Below, piece after piece: positions 1 through 7,167 of a stretch of DNA of 59,392 nt. The DNA is taken from the NCBI GenBank assembly GCA_016841725.1, contig JAENYP010000005.1, positions 1 through 59,392 of the forward strand, in the 5' to 3' direction. A program made the position numbers and the translations under genes. A model generated the notes under the pieces. That model did not search any database. It saw only the letters and a program-made list of their open reading frames with translations, and was not told the DNA's origin. The DNA comes from Thermincola carboxydiphila (GTDB taxonomy: Bacteria > Bacillota > Thermincolia > Thermincolales > UBA2595). Every line of letters begins with the position of its first letter. Position 1 is the stretch's first letter.

Positions 1-3
1 TTT

Positions 4-141
4 ATCTTACCACATTTGACCCTCTCGAGTCAACTGGTAATCTCTGCTGTTTTTCGTATCTCTCCGCAACTCTCTCAAGCCCGGATTTACATCTTACCAC
101 GTTCAACCCTCTTAGGTCAACTGGTAATCTTTGCTGTCTTT
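4..141. repeat. two ~51 bp imperfect direct repeats
   Basis: Two copies, 4-54 and 91-141, share the frame ATCTTACCAC...AACTGGTAATCT followed by a TGCTGT run, with a period of about 87 bp. Each copy ends in TTACCA...TGGTAA, so each can form a hairpin (TTACCA plus GTT pairing with AACTGGTAA). I see no protein gene here. The first copy lies at the window edge, so more copies may exist outside it. The spacer between copies is only 36 bp, and two copies are not enough to call a CRISPR. Confidence 0.6.
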
Positions 142-398
142 GCGGTCTGCTAACTTGACTGACCGACATTGACAAATATATCATAACCCAGTCCCCGTTG
201 TCAAGAGGGTTTAACTATTTTTATGGCACTATCCAACAAGTTTCACGCAATTATCAGGTTTTTATACTGTGCGGCGAGAAGACTCCCACCTCTTTAGGTG
301 GTGAGATGAATCGCCGGTTTCTAAATATTTCCCGAACACCAGTTCCCCTCGACTCCTGTTTATGGTAAAATAGGTTAGAACTCAACTAAGGAGAGGGG

Positions 399-1598
399 GT
401 GTTCAGTATCATTAGAGCCTTAAAAACAAAGTTCCACACATCAAAAGGAAATCTCGACCGTCTTTTTGCCTGCAACCGTGTATCAGCACAGGTTTGGAAT
501 GATTGCCTGCGCCTGGCTAAAGAGCACTTTCAAAAAACAGGCAAATGGATTGACCGAAGGTCTTTACACTATGCCACCAAGGGTCAATATCCAATCCACA
601 GTCAGTCTATCCAGGCAGTATTTGAGAAATATCTCGATGCCAGGAACAATGTCCGGCAAGCCCGGGTATCGGGGCATACCCAAATCCGCTATCCATACAA
701 GGAGAAGCAGCACTTCAATACCAAGTGGAAAAAGGATGGGTTCCGAATACTTGAAAATGGAAAGCTTGAGTTAAGCCTTGGTCTTTTTGGCGGAAAACGC
801 CAAAAGCCAATCATGGTGCGGATTAAGAAGCTGCCACCCGGTAAGGTCAAGGAGATCGAACTCATCTATGACCGGGGTCTACAATTAGCCGTTACCTACG
901 ATGACGGACAAGATCCTAAAGAAAACAATAATATGGGCATTGCTGCCATTGACTTGGGTGAAATCCACACAATCGTCTCCGTAACCGATCATGGGCAAGG
1001 CGTAACCATTACCGGTCGCAAGCTGCGAAGCATCAAACGATTGCGCAACAAGAAATTGAAGGAACTGCAAAAGAAACTGGCTAAATGCGAAAAAGGCTCC
1101 CGTCAGTGGAAAAAATATCGCCGGGCTTTTAACTACATCTTAGGAAAGAGTAATGCCCAGTTGACTGATATCCTCCATAAAACCACCCGCGAATTTGTTA
1201 ACTGGTGCTTGGAAAATCAAGTCAGGGAAGTCGTGGTGGGGGACGTAGCGGGAGTTGAACGTCACACCTCTCCCAAAAAGAAGGGAAACACGCATAAACG
1301 TTCACCCAAGCATAACCAGAAAATGTCCCAATGGCAATTTGGGCGAATCACCAGCTACCTCCAATATAAACTGGCAGCCGAAGGGATAAGCCTGCAAAAA
1401 GTAGATGAAGCCTATACAACACAAACGTGTCCCGTTTGTGGAAGGAGGAAAAGAACCTCCTCCAGAAATTACAGCTGTCTGTGCGGATATCAGGAACACA
1501 GGGATATTCATGGAGCAAAAAACATCTTAACCAAATACAAATATGGGGAGTTTCGGAAAATATCTCTGACGGAACATAAGTATCTACGGATTGCATAA
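399..1598 (+). CDS. tnpB: TnpB RNA-guided endonuclease (IS605 OrfB family)
   Basis: TnpB is the omega-RNA-guided DNA nuclease ancestral to Cas12. The 399 aa length is typical. It shows an N-terminal helix-turn-helix/REC-like region, RuvC-I (AIDLGEIHT, D185), RuvC-II (VVVGDVAG, 278-285), a CPVC...CLC zinc ribbon (C344, C347, C360, C362) and RuvC-III (EHRDIHGAKNI, D369). The RuvC-II position normally filled by Glu in an ED pair is Gly281 here; E287 or E337 (in the E-A-Y-T-T stretch before the zinc ribbon) may substitute. The GTG start at 399 is preceded by AAGGAGAGGGG. The reading frame is intact. Probably it cleaves copies of the empty donor site, using the RNA made from the element's right end. 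Confidence 0.93.
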   Translation: MFSIIRALKTKFHTSKGNLDRLFACNRVSAQVWNDCLRLAKEHFQKTGKWIDRRSLHYATKGQYPIHSQSIQAVFEKYLDARNNVRQARVSGHTQIRYPYKEKQHFNTKWKKDGFRILENGKLELSLGLFGGKRQKPIMVRIKKLPPGKVKEIELIYDRGLQLAVTYDDGQDPKENNNMGIAAIDLGEIHTIVSVTDHGQGVTITGRKLRSIKRLRNKKLKELQKKLAKCEKGSRQWKKYRRAFNYILGKSNAQLTDILHKTTREFVNWCLENQVREVVVGDVAGVERHTSPKKKGNTHKRSPKHNQKMSQWQFGRITSYLQYKLAAEGISLQKVDEAYTTQTCPVCGRRKRTSSRNYSCLCGYQEHRDIHGAKNILTKYKYGEFRKISLTEHKYLRIA

Positions 1599-1786
1599 GC
1601 GAAAAGTAGTAGATGCCATGAACCTGGCCCGTATGCTAATTGGCATATAGTTGCCGGCTCTACCGGAATGATGTACTCACACCTGTCAGGTGAGGCGCCT
1701 TGAAACCGAGATGCCACTGAGACATGCATTCTGAGCTGGCCGGAAGCCCCCACCCTCTACACAAAGTATAGGTGGGGGAGGTTCAC
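1599..1786 (+). ncRNA. TnpB omega-RNA (right-end element RNA) scaffold
   Basis: The non-coding tract after tnpB carries successive hairpins: TATGC/GCATA (about 1631-1647), CCGG-CTCTA-CCGG (about 1653-1666), CACCT-GTC-AGGTG (about 1680-1693) and the terminal CCCCCACC/GGTGGGGG stem (1747-1778), followed by AGGTTCAC. This is the usual form of omega-RNA scaffolds at IS605 right ends. The true 5' end may lie inside the tnpB ORF. The guide would begin at about 1787 with GCAGATACAGTGATTG, which is flanking host DNA. Confidence 0.7.
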
Positions 1787-1824
1787 GCAGATACAGTGAT
1801 TGTTGTTTTTCTTTACCGGTCTCT

Positions 1825-2487
1825 TTAAGGAGCGCTTATTCCGTTAAACTGTCCATTTGGAATATCCAGGTTAAGATAGGTTTCCGGTACCTCACCAACT
1901 ATAATTGTTTCTGCTATAGGAATCTGGGAAGTTACTTCAACATAGTCACTGGCCATCGGAATAACAATTTTAACTCTGCCTGATACATTCAAATAAAGCC
2001 TGTGCCGGGTCTGGTTTATCCCAGCCTGTTGAAAGTCATCAACAACCTTAACTTTAACTGTTCCGATAGGCACGAGGGTTACTTTAATTTTTGGCCCATA
2101 TGCCGCAAGAAGCTGACTCTGCAATACCTGACCCATTGGGATGGGGATTTCTTTTCCCTCCAGACTGGCCAAACTCTTTTGAATATCAAGAACGGTGTCT
2201 GCGGCCAGGTTGTTGATCTTAATGGTATTGGCCTGCATCAAGACAATTCTGCCCCTGTTGTCTGTCCTGATAAATATTAGGTCTTTGTACTCTACTGATT
2301 TGGCGATTTTTTCGTTAACCGCATTCTGAATAGCATCTACGGCGATTTGTTCAGCATATGCTTTGGCTATAGTCAGAATTGTTGGCTTAAGGTTCCTTTC
2401 CACAATCAAGAACGGCACAACCAGAATCACCGCCACTACTAATATCACGACTATCAGTTTTATGGGAAAACGGTGCTGTTGGAACAA
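1825..2487 (-). CDS. yunB: YunB-like sporulation protein
   Basis: YunB is a mother-cell sporulation protein of endospore formers, needed for efficient sporulation; its biochemistry is poorly known. Seen here: a short basic N-terminus, one transmembrane helix (about residues 10-28, rich in I/L/V), then the extracytoplasmic YunB domain (from the YAEQIAVDAIQNAVNEKI helix through IPIPMGQVL to the final VPETYLNLDIPNG). About 220 aa, the family's usual size. I chose the TTG at 2487 because GGAGG lies 8 nt upstream; a GTG at 2502 is the longer alternative, but it overlaps that ribosome site. It is separated from the DUF4097 gene upstream by about 190 bp. Confidence 0.85.
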   Translation of the reverse strand: MFQQHRFPIKLIVVILVVAVILVVPFLIVERNLKPTILTIAKAYAEQIAVDAIQNAVNEKIAKSVEYKDLIFIRTDNRGRIVLMQANTIKINNLAADTVLDIQKSLASLEGKEIPIPMGQVLQSQLLAAYGPKIKVTLVPIGTVKVKVVDDFQQAGINQTRHRLYLNVSGRVKIVIPMASDYVEVTSQIPIAETIIVGEVPETYLNLDIPNGQFNGISAP

Positions 2488-2683
2488 GACATTCACCTCC
2501 ACATATCAATATATGTGATCTGCGCCGGATTGGTGACTGTATATATGGTTTGGGTCAGGTGACTATTGAGGTCCTTGAAGGGCGCTCCGATTTGCTGTAA
2601 ATCAAAAAGGAGCAAATGTTTTCCGCAAGGCTCATTTATCCTCCGCGCGGAATGCACCTGCCCCGTCCAATTATTATCAATTA

Positions 2684-3841
2684 TCAATTGTCAATTATTA
2701 TAGCCCCATTATCACTGGTTACACTGATTACTCCCTTACCCGCTCCCAGCACAGCGGTTCCTTTCGACCCCGAGCCGGGGTTTTCAGGAGTGTTTTGGGA
2801 TTTTTCCATATCAAGCTTTAAAGACCCTGATATTGAACCATGTTTAGTTTCTGCAGTTACTGAAACATCGGATTTCTCCGGAATTCGGACTATTGTGCTG
2901 CCATTTTGATTTGTTACATAGCTTTTGGCAGTCATGGGATTTGTCCCGGAGATTTCGACACTTCCATTCTCCATAACCAATCTCATATCACCTGATACGT
3001 TATTTACATTAATATCACCTGATTCGCAACTGGCATTCAGATTACCGGTCACGTCCTTTACATTAATCCGGCCATAGCCGCCATCCACAGAAACATCACC
3101 TGTTATACCGGCAAGTGATAAGTCACCGTGTTCCATATTGATTTCCATATCTGCTTCCAGGTTATCTGCTCTAAGTCCTCCGGAACTGTTATCAACCGCC
3201 ACTTTGACTTTCGCCGGGACTACAATCCGGTATTTAACAAACGGGGAACGCTTGAAATCAAACATATTTACCTGTGGTGACCTGGAAATGCTGATAACAT
3301 TCCCTTCCGAAATATCAACTGTAAAATCTTCAGCCCTTGTTTTAGCCTCTTCCCTGGTCGGTCCCCAGCCGGTTATTTCTGCCTCCACATAGATTTTATC
3401 ACCCTCACCGGGCACCATATCCAGCTGTCCTCCCAGGTCATCAATCCGGATTTTAGTTCCTGGGGCTGCCGTGATAGGATTGCTCTTATACTCATGCTTA
3501 TAACTGTACTTTGTGCCTGCAACGGCTTCTGTAATTACCCCATTCAGGTCATGGCTCTGCAGGATTCCGGTTACCTGGTGCCCTGCATAACCGCCTAAAG
3601 CAATAAGCAGTATGATAATTAAAGTAGGTAAATGAAACCCCGCCTCACCCTCTTCTTTTTTGCTGTTAAGATAACTCCGGACAAAGTACTCTACTCCCAG
3701 GCCAATCAGCAGCAGCGGCCAGTACTTCAGAGCAGTGGCAAAAATACCTGTACCGGAAAAATTAGATATTAACAGGATAACACCAAACAGTATCATTCCG
3801 AGTGCCAGGGTAACCGGCCCTGCTTTCTTGTTTTTATGCAT
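2684..3841 (-). CDS. LiaF-like transmembrane protein with DUF4097 (putative adhesin) domain
   Basis: The N-terminus has three membrane helices (about residues 8-28, 34-52 and 73-92) of the LiaI/LiaF type. The rest (about 110-385) is a repetitive beta-solenoid with D-N-S-S-G-G-L, D-V-S-V-D-G-G-Y-G and S-C-E-S-G-D-I-N-V-style repeats, which is the DUF4097 fold. Proteins of this type often sit beside cell-envelope stress regulators. Here it is the last or penultimate gene of the ECF sigma/anti-sigma operon, so a role in sensing or responding to envelope stress is likely but inferred. ATG start with AAAGGGGG upstream. Confidence 0.8.
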   Translation of the reverse strand: MHKNKKAGPVTLALGMILFGVILLISNFSGTGIFATALKYWPLLLIGLGVEYFVRSYLNSKKEEGEAGFHLPTLIIILLIALGGYAGHQVTGILQSHDLNGVITEAVAGTKYSYKHEYKSNPITAAPGTKIRIDDLGGQLDMVPGEGDKIYVEAEITGWGPTREEAKTRAEDFTVDISEGNVISISRSPQVNMFDFKRSPFVKYRIVVPAKVKVAVDNSSGGLRADNLEADMEINMEHGDLSLAGITGDVSVDGGYGRINVKDVTGNLNASCESGDINVNNVSGDMRLVMENGSVEISGTNPMTAKSYVTNQNGSTIVRIPEKSDVSVTAETKHGSISGSLKLDMEKSQNTPENPGSGSKGTAVLGAGKGVISVTSDNGAIIIDN

Positions 3842-3873
3842 TTTTAAAACCCCCTTTGGATAAGCTCAGTTGT

Positions 3874-3907
3874 GCTATTGTCTTATGTGCTATTTGCTAT
3901 TGTCTTA
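3874..3907. repeat. 12 bp perfect direct repeat between operon genes
   Basis: GCTATTGTCTTA occurs at 3874-3885 and again at 3896-3907, in the short gap upstream of the DUF4097 gene. The second copy overlaps the region just before the end of the B-box gene at 3913. I see no function for it. Confidence 0.4.
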
Positions 3908-3912
3908 ATGTC

Positions 3913-4563
3913 CTATTCTCTTGTATGGCGGTACAAAATTGCCACACCCAGACCGATTATAATAACCGGGGGCAGCATCCTCTTAAACCAGAATGGAATA
4001 GCAAGAGGCGAATTACTCATCAAAGCCAGAAAGCCGATTACTATCAGGGCATAACCCAGCCATTTCTGATTAAACGGAATGTTCTTGATGTCCCAAAATG
4101 GCGTGTCCTCAACCGGAATTCCTTCATTAATCTTCTTGACCAGCTGCTGGGTATCAAAAATCGAATAAAAAATCACAACAGGCACTACCAGGGACATTAA
4201 TTCCTCAAATCCTATAAAACTGGTAACAAAAATGGAGCCGAAAAATGCCACCATAGTCTGTACGCCGCGCTTCATCAGGCCCAGATACATATATCCCACG
4301 CCCGGGATAAGTGATAATATAAATGACCAAAACCTGCTCTTCCTGCCAGTTTGCACCTTCTGCGCTGTCCCGGCTGAGTCAGCTGTATCCACTGTATCCA
4401 CTCTATCCACTGTTCCAACTGTATCTTCTCCGATCCGGTTCTGCAGGCAGTCCCGGCAGTAATCTTTGCCTCCAAGGTTCACCAGGCATTCATCACAAAA
4501 ACCCTTGCCACACAGCCCGCATTCATTTTGCGATTCTCGTTCGATGTGATTTGCACATTTCAT
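3913..4563 (-). CDS. B-box zinc-finger membrane protein
   Basis: Residues 1-45 carry a zinc-binding B-box-like pattern (C-x2-H ... C-x2-C ... C-x2-C ... C-x2-C, in KCANH, CGLCGKGFCDEC and CRDC). A low-complexity T/V/D linker follows, then four or five membrane helices; the GVGYMYLGLMKRGVQ segment resembles TM2-type membrane proteins. I do not recognise a specific function. It lies between the anti-sigma factor and the DUF4097 gene. The start at ATG 4563 is chosen because AGAGGA lies about 8 nt upstream; the ATG at 4572 is too close to it. Confidence 0.75.
   Translation of the reverse strand: MKCANHIERESQNECGLCGKGFCDECLVNLGGKDYCRDCLQNRIGEDTVGTVDRVDTVDTADSAGTAQKVQTGRKSRFWSFILSLIPGVGYMYLGLMKRGVQTMVAFFGSIFVTSFIGFEELMSLVVPVVIFYSIFDTQQLVKKINEGIPVEDTPFWDIKNIPFNQKWLGYALIVIGFLALMSNSPLAIPFWFKRMLPPVIIIGLGVAILYRHTRE
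4383..4427. repeat. in-frame 9 bp minisatellite in the B-box gene linker
   Basis: Five imperfect copies of CTGTATCCA (plus-strand sense) run in tandem and encode a (V/T-D-T-V)-rich linker between the zinc finger and the membrane region. Copy-number change would lengthen or shorten the linker without breaking the frame. Confidence 0.65.
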
Positions 4564-4578
4564 AGTACTCATCCTCTT

Positions 4579-5067
4579 TTACTCATCTCCCTTCATTTCA
4601 ATGGGGCCAATTTGTTTCATGGAAGCCGACAGCTTATTTGCTGTAGATGCAGAAAAATCAACATAAGACTGAAAAGCCCCTCCGACAGTGTCACTCACTT
4701 TAATAACCCGGTCAGCATCAACAGGGAATTCCCCGCCGGACAAGGCCGGTCCCGAAAACCAGAATAATATCAAGGCAGCTGCAGCAGCGGTTACCAGGTC
4801 CTGCAGAACAGCGACTGTTCTTTTACCGCGACTTTCAGGGCAGCTTTTCTCAGCTTTGACCTGTTTCATTATCCTTCGGGTCAGGTCAATCTCAGGAACA
4901 TCAACGCAGGCTGCATCTATCAGGAAATCGACTTCGCGGAATGAATCCAATTCTTCCCGGCAGTCCCGGCAGGCAATGAGGTGATTCTTAAAGGCGGCAC
5001 ACTCATCTCCGGGCAATTCCCCGGCAAGATAATGGGGTATTTTCTTTTTCCATTCACGGCATTGCAT
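4579..5067 (-). CDS. anti-sigma factor with zf-HC2 domain
   Basis: The N-terminal zinc-containing anti-sigma domain is visible as H-x3-C-x2-C (HLIACRDC, about residues 29-36), preceded by LAGELPGDECAAFKNHL. One membrane helix follows (about residues 88-106, AAAAALILFWFSG), then a short extracytoplasmic tail. This is the standard form of a membrane anti-sigma factor that holds its ECF sigma until an envelope signal releases it. Start ATG 5067 has GAGGTG 6-7 nt upstream, and the gene overlaps the end of the sigma gene, so the two are translationally coupled. Confidence 0.88.
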   Translation of the reverse strand: MQCREWKKKIPHYLAGELPGDECAAFKNHLIACRDCREELDSFREVDFLIDAACVDVPEIDLTRRIMKQVKAEKSCPESRGKRTVAVLQDLVTAAAAALILFWFSGPALSGGEFPVDADRVIKVSDTVGGAFQSYVDFSASTANKLSASMKQIGPIEMKGDE

Positions 5068-5626
5068 CTGTGTCACCTCGCAGTGTTTCCCTCAAAATCA
5101 GCTTAGCCCGGTATAACCTTGTAGCCACTGTTTTTACCGGGATTTCCAGGGCATCGGCAATCTGTTGGTAAGACAGCTCCTGGTAATGATAAAGTACCAG
5201 CGCCAGGCGATACCTGTCCGGCAGTCCTGCAATCATCCTTCTGAGCCGGCGCATCTTTTCCTCTTTTAATACTATCTGTTCCGGGTTGTTTTCCGGGGAG
5301 CAGGTCAAACTCGGTTCCCCCTGATAATCCTCAGAGTCAAAGGTAACTAATCTGGCCTTTTTGTTTTTGCGCAAAAAATCAAGAGTCTTATTGGAAGCTA
5401 TCCGGTATAACCATGTGTTCAGTTTGGCGTCTCCCCTGAATGTGTTCAATGACCGAAACACCTGGAGAAACACCTCCTGGGTAAGGTCTCCGGCATCTTC
5501 CCTGGACTCGACCATCCGGTAAACAAAGGCAAAAATCTTTTTCTGGTAGCGGGATACCAGTTTTTCAAAACTGCCGGAATCTCCGGCAATAATTTTTTTT
5601 ATCAATAATTCATCCAATTCGTCCAA
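5054..5626 (-). CDS. ECF-family RNA polymerase sigma factor (SigW-like)
   Basis: Sigma region 2 is seen at about residues 25-90 (DAGDLTQEVFLQVFRSL, then LNTWLYRIASNKTLDFLRK) and region 4 at about 125-180 (LPDRYRLALVLYHYQELSYQQIADALEIP). Length 190 aa fits the ECF family. It lies at the head of an operon with its anti-sigma factor, the B-box membrane protein and the DUF4097 protein, so it probably directs an envelope-stress response and its own operon. Start is TTG 5626, with GGGGTGA just upstream. I could not identify a convincing ECF-type autoregulatory promoter. Confidence 0.92.
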   Translation of the reverse strand: MDELDELLIKKIIAGDSGSFEKLVSRYQKKIFAFVYRMVESREDAGDLTQEVFLQVFRSLNTFRGDAKLNTWLYRIASNKTLDFLRKNKKARLVTFDSEDYQGEPSLTCSPENNPEQIVLKEEKMRRLRRMIAGLPDRYRLALVLYHYQELSYQQIADALEIPVKTVATRLYRAKLILRETLRGDTDAMP

Positions 5627-5751
5627 CCTGTCACCCCGCTTTCTGCCTTCACCTTTTATGACGAGAGTGTATCCAAAATTACTTCAAATGTTCATTATAA
5701 TTTTAGTTATAAATTTTAAAAATTTTTTGCGCATCCAATCCGGCTTGACAC

Positions 5752-5782
5752 CAAAAAGGATGGGCTCCAAAACACCCATCCT
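5752..5782 (-). terminator. rho-independent terminator of tyrS
   Basis: On the minus strand AGGATGGG (5775-5782) pairs with CCCATCCT (5757-5764), followed by TTTTTGG. It begins six bases after the tyrS stop codon. Confidence 0.85.
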
Positions 5783-5788
5783 AAGACT

Positions 5789-7021
5789 TCACTTTAAAAC
5801 TACCCTGGCAAACTTCCTTTTTCCAGCCTTGATGATGCTGCCATCTTCAGGCATAAAACGCAGTTCAGGGTCATTGACCCTTTCATCATTAATCCTGACT
5901 GCTCCCTGTTTGACCATCCGCTTGCCCTCACTGGTCCCGGAAACCAGGCCTGCCAGAGTAAGCAGTTTGGGAAGCCAGATTAACCCGTCTTCCAGTTGGT
6001 TGGAGTCAAGCACATAATCCGGCACTTCATCAGGAAGCTCCTTCTTCTGAAAAATATTCTTAAACTCTTCCTCAGCCTTTGCTGCGGCTTCTTCCCCATG
6101 GTAAATGGTGACAATTTCCCCGGCCAGGCGCATCTTGACATCCCGCGGATGGAGAGCGCCTTCTTCAAGACCCGTCCGGATTCTGCTGATTTCATCCATC
6201 GCAACAGGGGTTACCAGCTCAAAATAACGAATCATCAGCTCATCAGCAATAGACATAGTCTTACCGTACATTTCCCTGGGCGCTTCGGTAATACCTATGT
6301 AATTACCCAGGCTTTTGCCCATCTTCTGGACACCGTCAAGCCCTTCCAGGATTGGCATCATCAGGGCCACCTGGGGTTCCTGACCATATTCCTTCTGCAG
6401 GTGACGTCCCATCAGCAGGTTAAACTTCTGGTCGGTGCCACCCAGTTCTACATCTGCCTTCAATGCAACGGAATCGTAACCTTGCATCAAAGGGTAAAAG
6501 AACTCATGAATACTTATAGGCAGTTCACTGTGGAACCTCTTGTTAAAATCATCCCTTTCCAGCATCCTGGCAACAGTATATTTGGCGGCCAGTCCGATGA
6601 CATCGGCAAATGTAAGGGGCGCCAGCCACTGGCTGTTAAAAACAACTTTTGTACTGGACTTGTCCAGAATCTTAAAAATCTGGTCCTGATAGGTTGCTGC
6701 ATTTGCCCTGACATCTTCCTCAGACAACTGTTTCCGGGTTTCCGATTTCCCGGTGGGGTCACCGATGCGGGCCGTATAATCACCCAGTATAATTGTCACA
6801 TTATGCCCCAGTTCCTGAAACTGCCGTAATTTCTGCAGTACAACAGTATGCCCGAGATGAATGTCAGGGGCCGTGGGGTCAAGTCCCAATTTAATATGAA
6901 GAGGCTGTCCCGTTTTTACGGATTTTTTCAGTTTTTCCACCAGCTCATTTTCCGGAACCAGTTCGGCAACGCCTCTCTTAATAATTTCAAGTTGTTTTTT
7001 TACTTCATTTTCCACTGCCAT
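5789..7021 (-). CDS. tyrS: tyrosyl-tRNA synthetase
   Basis: Charges tRNA-Tyr with tyrosine in the cytoplasm (class I synthetase). Visible are the HIGH-type motif (PDIHLGH) in the nucleotide-binding fold, the tyrosine-site region around [21 protein letters not shown], a KMSKS-loop variant KMGKS, and a C-terminal S4 RNA-binding domain ([17 protein letters not shown]). About 410 aa, as expected. The ATG at 7021 directly follows GGAAGGAGA; the GTG at 7015 has better spacing (7 nt) and may be the true start. A longer upstream reading to 7078 lacks a ribosome site. I see no T-box leader: only ~145 bp separate it from the divergent gene. Confidence 0.96.
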   Translation of the reverse strand: MAVENEVKKQLEIIKRGVAELVPENELVEKLKKSVKTGQPLHIKLGLDPTAPDIHLGHTVVLQKLRQFQELGHNVTIILGDYTARIGDPTGKSETRKQLSEEDVRANAATYQDQIFKILDKSSTKVVFNSQWLAPLTFADVIGLAAKYTVARMLERDDFNKRFHSELPISIHEFFYPLMQGYDSVALKADVELGGTDQKFNLLMGRHLQKEYGQEPQVALMMPILEGLDGVQKMGKSLGNYIGITEAPREMYGKTMSIADELMIRYFELVTPVAMDEISRIRTGLEEGALHPRDVKMRLAGEIVTIYHGEEAAAKAEEEFKNIFQKKELPDEVPDYVLDSNQLEDGLIWLPKLLTLAGLVSGTSEGKRMVKQGAVRINDERVNDPELRFMPEDGSIIKAGKRKFARVVLK

Positions 7022-7089
7022 TCTCCTTCCAATCATTCTGCTATAAAGTATAACAAACACCACACTGCCGCGCAACAATTCTAAAAAGA

Positions 7090-7118
7090 TTAACTTTGGG
7101 CTTTTGTTATGTTATAAT
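7090..7118 (+). promoter_or_regulatory. sigma-A type promoter of the penicillin-binding protein gene
   Basis: TTAACT (7090-7095), a 17 bp spacer and TATAAT (7113-7118), 50 bp upstream of the ATG. Confidence 0.75.
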
Positions 7119-7134
7119 CGATTTAAGTCGATTA
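7115..7134. promoter_or_regulatory. 7 bp inverted repeat over the -10 / start site (candidate operator)
   Basis: TAATCGA (7115-7121) and TCGATTA (7128-7134) are perfect inverted repeats with a 6 bp spacer. They overlap the -10 box and probable transcription start of the PBP promoter, a typical place for a repressor site. No regulator is identified. Confidence 0.45.
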
Positions 7135-7167
7135 ACCATACTGTTATCCCACAGGAGGGAGTACATA

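Larger units (their letters stand above)
247..1786 (+). mobile_element. IS605/IS1341-type transposon with tnpB only
   Basis: The element has a structured left end, a tnpB gene and a structured right end, but no tnpA transposase. The left end folds as an imperfect stem (CGGCGA at 272-277 with TCGCCG at 311-316, enclosing CCACCT/AGGTGG at 286-301). The right end closes with an 8 bp stem (1747-1754 with 1771-1778) followed by AGGTTCAC. The octamer TTCACGCA occurs at both proposed junctions (242-249 and 1782-1789), and the boundaries were set from it. Such elements move only if a Y1 transposase is supplied in trans. Exact ends are inferred. Confidence 0.7.

Noticed and set aside
1-184. CRISPR array or a 60 aa ORF
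   Set aside because: Only two copies with a ~36 bp spacer and mismatches, and no cas genes. The ORF simply reads through the repeats.
7022-7167. T-box upstream of tyrS
   Set aside because: The gap is too short and is occupied by the divergent PBP promoter; no antiterminator motif seen.
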